Shown piece by piece: positions 36,619 through 48,745 of a DNA stretch of 64,000 nt; positions within the stretch are counted from its first letter, which is position 1, and every line of letters begins with the position of its first letter. The notes beneath the pieces were generated by a model. That model was not told the DNA's origin and did no database searches. It saw only the letters and a program-made list of their open reading frames with translations. The stretch comes from Diploscapter coronatus (taxonomy: Eukaryota > Nematoda > Chromadorea > Rhabditida > Rhabditidae). The stretch covers positions 27,977,249-28,041,248 of the forward strand of contig OZ038423.1 in assembly GCA_964036155.1 (NCBI GenBank), written 5' to 3'. Made by a program: the position numbers and the translations under genes.

Positions 36619-39600
36619 ATGATAGTTAAACTGATGTCGTTACTGCTATTTCTAGCCTGTATAACAGCTATAAAATGTGATACCTGTACCTGGGATGTAA
36701 GGCAACTTTTAGGCTATTTTGAAAATAGATTTTTTAGAATTGTCCAAAGTATAATAATGATCCTAACATGCTGTATGTTCATTTCATCCCTCATTCACAC
36801 GACGATATGGGATGGAAGAAGACTGTTGATCAATATTTTTACGGATCTCATAATACTGAAAATCAAGCCGGGGTTCAGTACATTTATGATGGCGTTATTG
36901 CTGAGCTCGTGATTGATCCATCAAAAAGGTCTATAAACTAGATAGTTACCCAATTATCTCACTTAATTAGATTCTCATTTTGCGAAACGGGTTTTCTCTG
37001 GCGCTGGTGGACGAGTCGAAGTCCGCAACGGCAGGATCAATTTAGAAAATTGATTCAAAACGGCCAACTAGAAATAATTGGAGGTGGCTGGACTCAAAGC
37101 GATGAAGCCGCGGCTCACTACGTGGACTTCATCGATCAAATGACACTCGGATTGAGGACTTTATCGGACAATTTCGGTGAATGCGGGAAACCTCAGGCGT
37201 CATGGCAGATTGACCCTTTCGGTCATTCGAGGGAAATAGCCAGTCTCTTCTCTCAGATGGGCTTCACATCAACCACGTTTGCTCGTCAGCATTACCTCGA
37301 GAAAATCGCTCGACAAAACAACAAATCGATGGAGATGATCTGGAATGCGTCAGACGATTTGAAGACATCCCTATTCACTGGAGCGTTGTACAACCATTAC
37401 GTCGCACCAGACGGTTTCTGTTTTGATATACGCTGCGCCACTGTGGATCCGTTCATAGACAATCCCAACATGCCAGGAAATAACGTCGACCAGAAAATCG
37501 ACGCTTTTCTAAAGAAGGTCTATGAGCAGACAAAGATCACCAGAACGAACCATATGATGATGCTCATGGGAGATGATTTTAACTACATGCAGGCGTCCAT
37601 GTGGTTCACCAACCTGGACAAACTCATTCAGTACACCAATGCTAGGGTAAGGAACGACAAAGATTCACTCTTTCAACTTCCACATCATAGAAAATGTGTG
37701 TGCAAAAATCTTTTCAGAATAGTTGCCAAGGACTTTTACTTTTCTTTTATTTTCAGAAAGTGAACGTCACTGTGTTCTACTCGACCCCTGCCTGCTACTA
37801 CAAGGCAATCCAAGATGCTGCCCTGCAGCAGAAAATTACTTGGCCTACAAAGGATGACGATTTCTTCCCGTAAGTCTTCAAACATGAAGAAAAAATGTAT
37901 AATATTCATAGATACGCCTCGAACGTGCACGCCTATTGGGCTGGGTACTTCGCGAGTCGACCGGCGTTCAAAGGAATGATTCGAGTTGCGAGCGGTCTCC
38001 TTCAGGCAAGATTCAAAGTAGAAATTTAATTTTTCAAAAGGCTTTTTACAGCTGAGCAAATCCTTGGTGGTAGTGGGCAATCTTGGTGGAGACAATCTGG
38101 ACGCCCTTCAAATCGCGAAAATGGCAAGTGCACTTGTTCAGCACCATGATGCAGTCACGTAAGTTTAATCGTAAACTTGAGACTTCATGATATGAATATG
38201 ATATACGGAAAGAATGCTCAAAATCTTGATAATATAATGCTCAATACTTTATTTTCCCATTAACTAATCCAAATCAAAGATGTCGGATTTTCAGCGGAAC
38301 CTCGAAACAAGACGTTACATACGACTATCAGCAACGTCTTCATAAAGGGATGTCACAGGCACAGGTATCACTTCTTCTAGATGAACTCCAAATACTATCG
38401 ACTTTAATCTTTGATGCAACAAATTCACACACAAACCCAATTTAGACATTGATAAGCAATTACCTGGGCAGAGTGCAGAGCGGTCCAAACGCTACTAATC
38501 CAGGAAACGTGTCCGTGTCACTCTGCTATCTCGCCAATGAGACCGTTTGTGAGGCCATCGTGTGAGAAAGATGAATCATCACATTCGAGCTAGGGTAAAT
38601 TGAGGATTCCAGAAATGTCGCGTCTTTCCAAATCACTGTCTTCAACACGCGAGCACAGTGGGCTAACGAAACGATCAGAATACCGTACTACTCGTCAAGA
38701 GCAAATGTCAAAGGACCTAATGGGATTGCTGTTACCAAAGACGTAAAAAATTGATTATTGTCAAAGATCCTGAAAATAAGAGCTTGAAATTTAGCTTCTA
38801 CGATCGTTCAATATTACGACGATGTCTTCGTCGAACTATGCGCTTTACGAGTTGCATATCGCTGTGCAAATTCCTCCGCTCGGCTTCACCACCTACACTA
38901 TCGACAATTCGACGTCAAGGTAGAAAAATCACTCCTGAACTTTTACAATAAAAACTTTCAGCCCAGAGACTGAACCAGAGAAACCCGTCACAAGCGTGGA
39001 TGCGACCAGCGTAGTCATGGAGAATCAGGTAGAATTATTTGTGTCAGCGAATTCTAAATGATAGAAGAATTTCAGTACTTTAAACTTATCTTCGACGAAA
39101 ACTACGTGTTGACTCAATACTTTGACAAAGTCGCAAACAAAATGCATAGTCTGACCCAGCAATTCTTCTACTACATTGGTTTCAGAATATTTACCTGAAT
39201 TTGGACAAGTGTGCATTTAGGTATGGACTGTCGTGGATCACGCGATAATAACACCCTTCAAGCGTCCGGCGCTTATGCATTCCGACCGAATGGTCCTGAA
39301 GTCCCAATTGGAAAACCGACTGCACACGCGTTTGTAAATGTAAGCATATTTAGAAGTTTTAGATTTCCTCTAAATAAAAGTGACATGAGGTTCGTTTTAG
39401 GGAACACTAGTCCAAGAGATGCGTCAACAGTACGGTGATTGGATCTATCAGACCATCAGATTGAGGAGCGATGCAAACTACGTCGAATTCGACTGGGTTA
39501 TTGGACCGGTCCCAACTGGAGCGTAAGAAACATCAGAATTTTCTTCTGAAAACTCGATGGAATTCAGACAGGTCTCGAAAGAAGTCATAACTCGCTATAT

Positions 39601-40837
39601 CTCTGACGTCGCTAATAACGACATCTTCTACACGGATTCTACAGGAAGACAGATGATGAAGAGAAGGTGAAATGCATCTTTGCAGACGAAGAGAAAAATA
39701 TATTTAGACGAAATTTCGCTGCAACGTACCAGTATTCCAACGATGAACCGGTAGCAGGAAACTACTATCCTCTGACGAATCGAATTTACATCAACGTATT
39801 CTTCAATCAAGAAAAGGCTTGCTAAATAACAAATTTAGGACGCCACCACGCAGATGACTGTTTTAACGGATCGCTCTGAAAGTGGAACGGCTATGAACTC
39901 GACGATAGAAATATTGGTATTCTTTCACGTATCATAGACTTTTCTAACCATTAAAATTCAGCTTCACCGACGTCTATTCTACGATGATAACTTCGGTGTT
40001 GACGAAGTCTTGAATGAGCCTGGCAAGGATGGAAAGGGGTTGGTCGTGCGGGGATCCCATTATCTTGTTCTTGGAGATGTGAAGGTAATAGTAAAGGAAT
40101 CAAAGTTCTATCAGTGGAGATAAATTCAGAAAGCAGCTTCGACACATCGTCCCCTCGCAGTGAAGGTCTTCCACAAACCGGTAGTCGCGTTCACGAAGTC
40201 AGGCACGAACATGCAGAAGCTTGGACAGGCAAGAAATTGAGTCCTTCAAAGATTTAATCTTCAAATTGAAGTATTCCGGTCTAACTGCTGAACTTCCTGA
40301 CAACGTTCATTTGCTGACTCTCGAAAGTTGGACTAGCTATAGCGTCTTGATGAGATTGGAGCACATCTATCAGGGCAACGAAGACGATCAGAAGAGCCAG
40401 AATGTTACTGTCGATTTTGGAGTATGAATTTAGCCCCTCATGAATTTTTATGGAACTTCCAGAAACTTTTCGCTTCGTTCAATATCGCGAGCGTAAATGA
40501 GTTGATGTTAGCAGCGAACAGAAATGCCACGACGTCGAAGTTATCAGGTACGAGAAAGAACTCATGATTGAAAGAAATCTTGATCTAATAATTGAGCTTG
40601 CTGAACTTTCCACTCTGAAATAGCTCAGGAAATCTAAATCTAGGCACTTCTGTAACTCTGTCACCGATGCAAATTCGCACTTTCGAACTCGTTCTAGTCG
40701 GACAACCGACAAATCCTACAAGCACGCCGACGAAACCTCCGCTTCAGCCAACTTCGCCAGGCTTTTCAGAACGACTTTTAAAATTAAATGCAATTAGCGC
40801 AGTTATTTTATTGTTGTTCTGTATTCTTGATTTGTGA
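36619..40837 (+). CDS. GH38 lysosomal-type alpha-mannosidase with hydrophobic C-terminus
   Basis: Twenty-two exons join in phase to 1,008 residues. The first four are 36619-36696, 36738-36928, 36971-37646 and 37757-37869; the last is 40644-40837. The enzyme hydrolyses terminal alpha-mannose from N-glycans, normally in lysosomes. A signal peptide (about 1-20) precedes HSHDDMGW (45-52, zinc-site motif). WQIDPFGHS holds the candidate nucleophile Asp171. Further family blocks are [28 protein letters not shown] and [12 protein letters not shown]. Unlike the usual lysosomal enzyme, the chain continues into a Pro/Thr stalk ([17 protein letters not shown]) and ends in a hydrophobic stretch ([16 protein letters not shown]). 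This looks like a GPI-attachment signal or C-terminal anchor, so the protein may sit at the cell surface. Two introns use GC donors (38006 and 40229). Many NxS/T sites are present. Confidence 0.95.
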
Positions 40838-41253
40838 GTATTTTGTGCGGAGTCTTAGCGTACGCTAGACCTGTAGATCTGTATGATTTTTTGTGTGTAT
40901 TCTTTATCGGAATAAAAATCAATACAAATCGATAAAATTTTGTTATCACGGCCCTATAAGCCTTATCCTTTGGAAACGTCCTGCATTACCACAACTATGT
41001 ACAGAAAAAGAATCGTCTTTGCCTCTAGCTTCCCTCACTACTTTTTAATTTCCCCACTATTTCTCAAGGGTAAGGTTTGTAAGGCCGTGTTGCAAGCCAA
41101 ACGCACTCGCCTCATTATTTTCTTCCAACGTCATTATTCCTTTACGCGTATTGCACACGTTCACATTTTGTCACCATCCCATTTTCAAGTTCTTTTTATT
41201 TTAATTTTTTTCGAATATTTCTCACTTTCAGTTGAATCGGCGTAAATCTGAAA
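40838..41253. other. spacer between alpha-mannosidase and rpn-7
   Basis: Carries the mannosidase poly(A) signal and, at its end, CTCACTTTCAG followed by the short rpn-7 leader. No gene seen. Confidence 0.5.
40911..40916 (+). terminator. poly(A) signal of the alpha-mannosidase gene
   Basis: AATAAA about 75 bases past the stop codon. Confidence 0.6.
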
Positions 41254-44200
41254 ATGACCGAGGAGAAGAAAGAGACTAAGAAGTCCGCCAAGGAGAGGGA
41301 CGACGGAAATTACGAGAAGGAGGTTGGCATTTTGAAATGTTGAAATGATGATTTTTCGATGATAACAAACTTTACCTTCTGTTGTCGTTGCTTCGCAAAT
41401 TTTTTGCGACAACAAAAATATGGGAAGTTTCGTTGTCGAGAAAAAACGATTTTTGCTTAAAAATTGATTTGAGGTGATTTCCAAATTCCCCGACCTGCAC
41501 CTGGCGCAGCTGCGCTACCTGATCGGCCATCCCGAATTGGACAAAGGCCTCAAGGAAACCAAGAAGAAGGAGCTATTCGAGGTGCTTTTGAAAACCATTA
41601 AAAATATATTTTTTAATTTCAAAGTGATACTAAGTAAGGAGAATAAGAAATAATTTTTACGGGAAAATTGAAAAATGATAAAATTCGAAATTTGAGGCGA
41701 TCGTCGCGAACGACATGGCACCGTTCTACACACTTTTTTGCGCCGATCTGGGCATCGCTCCTGATCAGGTAAAAATTGAAGGATCTCAGCTCGAAACTTA
41801 CCCGCGGGTAAGTTTCGAGCTGAGATTACTGTAACTGATTGTGTCAAAAGCGAACGATTAGTTATCGTACTCGCCGTTAGAATTCAGCGCTGGAAAGAGC
41901 GCGCTTCAATGCAAAATGGGTGCTTTCTCCTTTCTTCTCAGAAGCGGGCGAAAGGAAGGATAACACATTTCTCATTGGAGCACGCTCTTTCCAGAGCCGA
42001 ATTCTAGCAGTGAAAACAATCGAGTCAGTAGTATTTGTAGTCCATTATCTCAGAACTATTTCTGGTTCAAAAGAATTATAAACCCTCTTTCAGGCCGTTA
42101 TGAGCAAGATGACCACAGACAACGCGGCCAAAATTAAGGAGTTCGACGCCGAAATCGAGGACGCAGAGAAGAATCTCGGTAACTTTATTTTATGTTTCTT
42201 TTCCTCCAAAATATTCAAACTCCTTCTCATAGGATAAAAATATTACTTTTAAAAATGTCTAAACTTTGAAAATTTGAATTTCAGGTGAGTCTGAGGTTCG
42301 TCAGGCGCTGCTCAAAAAATTCGAGTACTACTGTCAGATCGGGGACAAGGACAACGCTCAGAAAGCTTATACGGTAAAAATATTTTTAAAATAAAAAAAA
42401 TAAACAAGAAAATAAGATAAATAAGTTTAAAAAATAGGCGACGTACGACAAGACAGTCGGCATGGGCTACCGCATCGACCTCGTGTTCTCGATGATCCGC
42501 GTCGGACTGTTTTTCCTCGACCACTGCCTCATCAAGCGGTTCATCGACAAGGCCAGAGAGCTTATGGAGCAGGTTCGAGCAAGATTTACACACAAAAGCA
42601 TTGCCAAGTTCTTAAATTAGAAAGTCGAAAATTTCTTTGTTTTATAGTCGATTGTAAAAAACTTGACAGTCGCAGTGCCCTTCGCACAAGGGGGCGGTGC
42701 GAACAGCACGCTTCCCGCTCGCGTCGCGGCATGCATTGCAAATTCATTATTCAAACTGGATTTTCGTTTTCATTTATTTTTTCGACGTTTTCATCCGTAA
42801 TTTTTATAATTATTCGGTAATCATCGATAATTAGGACATAATTACAGAATTTTGCTGAAATTATGCTCAAGAAATCATTTTATCGAAAAAAAAAACGATA
42901 AAAAGTCACGGAAAAACACGAAATAAACAAAACTAAAACCTGTATCTGTAATTATGTTCTAATTATCGATAATTATCACAATTTTGAAGAAGAAATTCAA
43001 AAATCTATTAAAAAATAATTTTAAAAAAAAATCACTGCAAAATACAAGAAAAATAAGTGAAAAGTGACTGTTCATTGAATCACCTAAAGGTAATTAGCTC
43101 TAATTACCGCTAATTATCGATGATTACCGAATAATTATAAAAATTACGGATGAAAACGTCGAAAAAATAAATGAAAATGAAAATCCAGTTTGAATAATGA
43201 ATTTGCAATGCATGCCGCGACGCGAGCGGGAAGCGTGCTGTTCGCACCGCCCCCTTGTGCGAAGGGCACTGCGACTGTCAAGTTTTTTACAATCGACTAT
43301 AGCAGGTGTAATATAAAATAGATATTCTGGGAAAGGAATTAAACTTTTTATACGCAGTTTTTAGGGGTGATTTTCTAGATCTTTTAAATCTCGATTATTA
43401 TTGTAAAAAATTGAACATTGGCAGGGCGGTGACTGGGAGCGCAAAAATCGCCTCCGCTCGTACGAGGCGCTCTACAAAATGTCGGTGCGCGACTTGGTCG
43501 GCGCGGCGCAGCTCTACCTCGAGGCAGTGCCCACGTTCGGCAGCTACGAGCTAATGACCTACGAGGACCTCGTCTTTTACGCCGTCATCACTGCCATTTA
43601 CGGTGGGAAATATCGATTTGTTCAAGTTTCATGTAGGAACTTTCAGCTTTCGATCGTCCTGACCTCCGCGAGAAGGTCATTCGCAGCAATGAGATTCAGG
43701 AACAGGTATTTTTCGACGAATTTCTTTTTGCTAAGAACTAGAACCTTTTCTTGAACACATCGATTATTGTACGTCTCAGCGTTAGTAGAAAAATGGAAAT
43801 GAAAATTCACTTTATGCTTCTCCACGATATTCCATCATTTACAAAGATTGTGATTTTAGCTAACGGGTGGCGGCGCGGACGGGTGTTTGATTCCGGTGCG
43901 TGAATACCTCGATGCATACTACCAGGTATCATATTCGTAAATGATTTACCTCACGCTATTCTTCCCTTTCCATTTTATTCCACACAATGAGATTTTTCGA
44001 AAGAGGGAGTAGCGGTGTTGTCTCGTGGATATATTACATTTTGGGTTAAAAGCAACCATGATTTAATTACAGTGCTACTACGACAGATTCTTCGTCCAGT
44101 TGGCAGCGCTCGAGAGTGAACGGGTAAATTTAAATTCGATTACTTGGAACGTTAACCCACTTCACTTTTATCGTACTATTTCACTTCAAAAATCGATGAG

Positions 44201-45327
44201 CTTCATTCTCCCGTTTTCCTACGGATTACAATTTTCCCTAACTTCTCTGTGCACACTTATTCATAAATCTCTTGGTTATCATCAAAGATAAGACCACCAA
44301 TCTAACTCCTATCCACTGCATCACGTTGCCATGAGTGGAGACACGCATTCTTGCGTTATACGCTCGGCCAGCGTAGGCTAGAGAGCGTTGAAAAGGAGAT
44401 TCTGAGAAGCTTAAAAGTTACAATTTCTGGGAAACGAGGGTACAAGAAGTCGTAAATTTATACATTTTATAAAATTGAGAAAATTCGCAAAATTTAAGCT
44501 GAAATTCGACCGCTACCTGGCGCCGCACTACAACTTCTACTCGAGAGCGATGCGTCGCAAGGCCTATCAGCAGTATCTGGCTCCTTACAAAACGGTATTT
44601 GACTAATTTTAAAAAAAGGCTAAATTTGAATTTTACCAAAGAAATTCGCTGTAGATGATGTGAAAATGTTGATTTTTACTGTATTCTAATGTTTACCTTC
44701 TATTTTTAGGTGCGCACCTCCGCAATGGCTAAAGAGTTCGGCGTCTCGAAGGAGTACATCGACCACGAGCTCTTCAAGTTCATCAGCTCCGGACAGTTGT
44801 TCTGCAGGTTCGTAAATTGTTTTCTTTCAGCAAATCTTATGTTTACCAGAGATGTTATTCTTTCAGAATCGACGCGGTGAACGGCGTCATTGAGATGGCG
44901 CATCCGGACTCGAAGAACACTGTTTACAAACAGGTCAGTATTTTTTCAGTTTTTCAAAAAAAAATTATAAAATTATCTTCTTCCTGTGTCTTTAAGGCTC
45001 GAGCAGTTGTTTTCCTTCTTGACTCGTTTTCATCTAAAAATCTGATCGAATTTTCTAGGAAACGAATTTGGTTTCAAATTGTTATTTGTAAAGACAAAAA
45101 AATGAAATCATCGAAATTTTATTTCTTGCCAAAATGATTAATCACTTTTCTTTCAAATAGCGCCAAATGTCAAAATCGATTGAAAACGGAAATATGCTAG
45201 TGCGAGAAAAGATGCAAATCGATAAAAAGTGGCGGTAAATGATCATTCTTTATTCTTGCAGGTGATCAAAGACGGCGACGTCCTGCTGAATCGTATCCAG
45301 AAACTTTCCCGAGTCATCAATGCTTGA
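41254..45327 (+). CDS. rpn-7: 26S proteasome regulatory subunit RPN7/PSMD6
   Basis: Fourteen exons (41254-41322, 41474-41581, 41697-41768, 42094-42178, 42285-42373, 42438-42572, 43425-43602, 43647-43705, 43860-43925, 44073-44123, 44499-44594, 44710-44807, 44867-44933, 45262-45327) give 412 residues, close to the expected size for this lid subunit. It helps assemble the 19S lid that handles ubiquitinated substrates. The order is a lysine-rich N-terminus ([17 protein letters not shown]), a helical repeat region ([55 protein letters not shown]) and a C-terminal PCI domain ([37 protein letters not shown]). The coding exons are GC-richer than the introns, as expected for a highly expressed gene. 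Introns 3 and 6 hold palindromic insertions. TMA7 follows on the same strand 346 bases downstream. Confidence 0.97.
41783..41826. repeat. perfect 44-nt palindrome in rpn-7 intron 3
   Basis: ATCTCAGCTCGAAACTTACC meets its exact reverse complement with CGCG at the centre and no loop. The 22-base arms match at every position. It lies about 14 bases after the donor of intron 3 and itself contains GTAAGT, a consensus donor. Confidence 0.92.
41879..42005. repeat. inverted repeat (small MITE-like) in rpn-7 intron 3
   Basis: AGAATTCAGCGCTGGAAAGA at 41879 is mirrored at 41980-42005 by an arm that reads AGAATTCGGCTCTGGAAAGA on the other strand. About 26 bases pair with few mismatches around a ~75-base centre. 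It sits in the same intron as the perfect palindrome. Confidence 0.75.
42643..43301. mobile_element. long-arm palindromic element (TIR-type MITE/foldback) in rpn-7 intron 6
   Basis: The 659-base insert has terminal inverted repeats of about 192 bases (42643-42834 and 43110-43301) that differ at only one position I could find. The ends read TATAGTCGATTGTAAAAAAC on both strands, which fits a TA or TATA target duplication of a Tc1/mariner-type family. Each arm carries a GC-rich block (CACAAGGGGGCGGTGCGAAC) and an AT-rich inner part. The 275-base centre holds partly repeated ATTATCGATAATT-type motifs and no transposase. Near-identity of the arms implies recent insertion or gene conversion. The intron around it is otherwise ordinary. 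Confidence 0.88.
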
Positions 45328-45673
45328 TCTCTTGCTTTTATTCTCCTCCTCTTTTCGAGATCATAATTTTATCTCCCTTTTGCAGATTTATGCAATCCGA
45401 TTCATTTATTTTATTCTTTCTTTCAAGAGTTTCTTTTATTTATTTCCTTTTTGAGAGTGCAACTACCGGTCATCCTCTTTGATATCCTTTTACCGTAATT
45501 TATTCGATTTTTGAGAGCCAATTCTTAAGAGCGCAGATGGTTTTGCATAAAGGTTTACATGGAAAAGTTGATTTTTTAGACTAATTCGGTTTAAACCCCG
45601 TAAAATATCGATCTTTATCGATTTTCTTTTCAAATTATTGGTTTTTAGCGAATTTCAATCGAAGTGCGCCAAA
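45328..45673. other. short spacer between rpn-7 and TMA7, U-rich on + strand
   Basis: Same-strand spacer with no AATAAA seen but several T-rich tracts. It ends in the acceptor TTGGTTTTTAG 25 bases before the TMA7 ATG. The size and U-richness would fit an intercistronic region of an SL2-type operon. Confidence 0.45.
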
Positions 45674-46317
45674 ATGTCTGGCAGACAGGGAGGCAAGGCC
45701 AAGCCGCTCAAGCAGCCAAAGAAGGATCAGAAGGAGCTCGATGATGTGAGAATTCCTAAGGACCGCAAATGGTCTTGCATAACTTGGTTTTCTAAAACCG
45801 TCGACTCGAATCAAATATGGTGTAACTAAGATATTAGTGGAGAAAGAATCCAATAAAAATCACTTTTAATCGAAAATACCACCAAAATGAACACGATTTC
45901 GTGATATAAAAGTCCCGCAAGCGTCTGCGGACACGCACTTTCTGAAAAGATTTTTTGATACTGAGCCTAACAAATTTCTAGGAAAAGATGACATGTTTCC
46001 AAATTTCGTTTTTTGTTGAAAATAAAAAATTTTGAGGACGACCTCGAATTCAAGAAGAAGCAGCAGGAAGAGCAGAAGAAGCTGAAGGAGATGGCCACCA
46101 AAGCTGGGCAGAAGGGACCTCTGCGTAAGGATATTTCTTGAATTTCCAAAAAGAAAAAAATTGAACTAGCATATTTTCTTTAAAACAAAATCAGTTGTGA
46201 TAGCTTATAAGTTTTTGGCTATAATTTTTACTATCAAAGCTTTCGAAATTAGAAAAAAAGTTCAACAATTCATTTTCAGTGGGAGGCGGAATCAAGAAGT
46301 CGGGAGGAAAGAAGTAA
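45674..46317 (+). CDS. tma7: TMA7 (translation machinery-associated protein 7)
   Basis: Three exons (45674-45745, 46037-46124, 46280-46317) give 65 residues, the expected size. The protein is a small, highly charged ribosome-associated factor. Family marks: MSGRQGGKAKPLKQPKK at the start, a lysine/glutamine-rich helix (EFKKKQQEEQKKLKEM) and the glycine-lysine end LGGGIKKSGGKK. The ATG lies 25 bases after an acceptor-like site, so the mRNA is probably trans-spliced. Confidence 0.96.
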
Positions 46318-47141
46318 GCTCGACCTAGCTTCAATCTAAGATTCGACCAAGTTCCGACTCACTATTCAACCAATTCATCAAGTTTATCACCCTGGCTCAT
46401 TTATCAGTTTATCGTCATTTTATCTTTGAAAGCTTCATTTTCTTTGCTAAAACATTCACTTTTCAAGTACTCCTTTATCCATTCTTTCAAGTGAACTTTT
46501 GACGTAAAACTTTTGGTATTTATTCTCGTTTGAAATAAATCTTTCAGTAAACGAAAAAATGTGATAATCGAAATAAAATCTCTGCTCGTTAAAGACTAAA
46601 ATAGGGTAATTTGAAAAAATCGATTTTCTTTCAAATTACCGACTTTACATTTTTCTAACCAGGGAATGTCATACTATCAGATAAAACATTATCACGCGAA
46701 AATTGTTGATACTTACTGTGATAATTCTCAAAAAAAAATTCAGAAGTTTTGGTACAGTAAAATATCGCATTCTTAAACAATAAAATGACTTCTTCAGAAA
46801 ATCATAAATAAGGTAAGTGAAATAACCGAGTTTTTTGTGGCGGAAATGAATCAATTCCAATGAAAAGGGAAATGGGAAAGGGTTGAGATAGTCTGGCATG
46901 AAAATTCGACGAAATTCCATCGCATTCTTGACGGAGAGTCCGTGAGTTTTGTAGAGGCGAGGGAAGGGTTAATTCTTCTGAAAGTTACGTTTTTTTCTGC
47001 ACTATTTATCTTCAAAAATAACTCTACAATGAAAAACAACGAAATTGACTTCTGTTTAGGAAAACATATTTATAGCTTTGTGAAAAAGTCAGTAAAATTT
47101 AGCTTTTACCTGATTTTTGAAGGAGTATTTTCGTTTCCCGA
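46318..47141. other. convergent intergenic region
   Basis: Holds the 3' ends of TMA7 (+) and vha-17 (-). AT-rich with no exon chain, RNA gene or repeat that I can support. Confidence 0.45.
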
Positions 47142-47653
47142 TCAGTTGTTGTGCAATGTAGGCGCATCGCCCCACTTTTCGCTGATCCATCGAATCGTTT
47201 TCACGTTGACTTGCGGGCCGATCAGTGGGTTCAGTTGATGGAGGTACACCTGAAAGAAAAATCGATAATTGTGGAAAAACTATGAGGCTCACTAGCTTTT
47301 CCCCCTTAAAACTATTTGTGTATCTTTTAGCTTTTTAAATACAAAAATTACCATAATCCAGAACAACCAGCAGCAAACGGCCGTCATCACGATCATTAGT
47401 TGAATGATTCCTGAAAATTAGTCTTTGGAAAACTTTTTAAATATGTTTCAGAAAATACGCCTCTTTAGAAGTTTGACAAAGAACCACTACATTTCGGACC
47501 TTTATTCTCCTATTTTTATATTTCTTTCCGATTTTTAAAATGTCTATTTTAAGGTGTACCTCGATTCGGTCCTTTGGGAACAAGCCAGGGTCCACCGAAT
47601 CCGATCAGCACCCAGAAGGCGGACACCGACACCAGTGGAATAATCACACCCAT
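47142..47653 (-). CDS. vha-17: V-type proton ATPase subunit e
   Basis: Three exons (47653-47560, 47410-47352, 47249-47142) give 86 residues. Subunit e is a small two-helix protein of the membrane Vo sector, needed for proton pumping into endomembrane lumens or across apical membranes. Helix 1 (IIPLVSVSAFWVLIGFG) leads to the hallmark GPWLVPKGPNRG. Helix 2 (IIQLMIVMTAVCCWLFWIM) leads to YLHQLNPLIGPQ. The C-terminal tail (WISEKWGDAPTLHNN) fits nematode orthologues. The ATG is 4 bases after TTTGCAG, a likely trans-splice acceptor. Confidence 0.95.
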
Positions 47654-48745
47654 GATGCTGCAAATTAATACGGTATTTTCATTTTCGACAAATACCGTGT
47701 CTAATAATATACGATTTAAAATTTCTAGATAGTGGGATAGGGAAAAAATGTCAAAATTAAAGAAGTGGAGTTCTAAAAAATGTCAAGTGTTTCCAAGCCA
47801 GCCGAAAAGAGTAAATAAATGCCATAACTTCTCATATTAAACGTTTCTCCTATTATTTTTAGACTTATTTGATAGAGCAGAAAATCTAGAACAAGATGAT
47901 ATAGCATTTTTGAAATTTAGAAAACTCAAAAAATGAAAATTTTTGGTCGAAAACCATGAGTCAGGATGAGAAAACCGATTATTTCGGGTGAGAGAGTGTG
48001 AGAAAATGAGAGGGGAAAAGGCAGAGGGGGGCGAAAGATCGATGGTAAAACCAGGGCGGCGAGGAACCAAATATCGATTTTCATGTCATTTTTCGTCAAA
48101 CTTTCCGGAATTTTTTCATTTTTCTTCTCGAACATGGGCTAGGAGAACACTTCTAGAACTTCTGGAACATTCTAATTTCGTTGGGGTATAGTTTTCCCTG
48201 AGAAAAATCAAGAACCGTTTAGAGGCCATATTTACTTTAGAAAGGCTACAAAATAATCTTTCGTCATGTGGTAAAATAGGAACTAAAAATCGGCTAGATA
48301 ACTTAGTATTTTTAATTTTGGGAAAGTAATAGTTCCCTCTTTCCGACACTTTCTTTTGATTATTGACTATTAGTCTTATCAGTTGTAAGACATTTGACTT
48401 TATTCCTTGTGCTGAAGAATAGGAGTGAAAACCGTTTTGGATATCAAGTTTTTACTTATCAATATTTTCATTTTCACATGACGAATATGCTCATTCCTTT
48501 TCGATCAATCGATACTCAACTCCTTTCATTTCTTATCAGGATTTTATCCCACCTAAAAATAAATTTAGAACATTTCTAGTCCTATGATACATTATGGGGA
48601 TTGAAGAATATCTAGGATAGTTTTCTTACAATAACACAAAAGCTTTGACGAATGTTTTCCTCATTTCGTAATAACTTTGCGTCGTCCGTTATTTTTTAAC
48701 ATTATGCCTAAATATTCTAATTTTGGGATTCGAGTTCGCTGCAAA
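47654..48745. other. divergent promoter region of vha-17 and RNase kappa
   Basis: About 1.1 kb between two divergently transcribed V-ATPase-linked genes. It contains no supported exons. Open frames on both strands near 47.9-48.35 kb are low-complexity and unspliced. Confidence 0.5.

Noticed and set aside
36619..36970. Apparent absence of the GH38 zinc motif at the alpha-mannosidase N-terminus
   Set aside because: A second exon (36738-36928) in a different frame from the first supplies HSHDDMGW and joins in phase.
38006..38051. GT donor at 38018 in the alpha-mannosidase instead of the GC donor
   Set aside because: It would leave a 34-base intron and add four residues in a conserved helix; the GC donor gives a normal 46-base intron.
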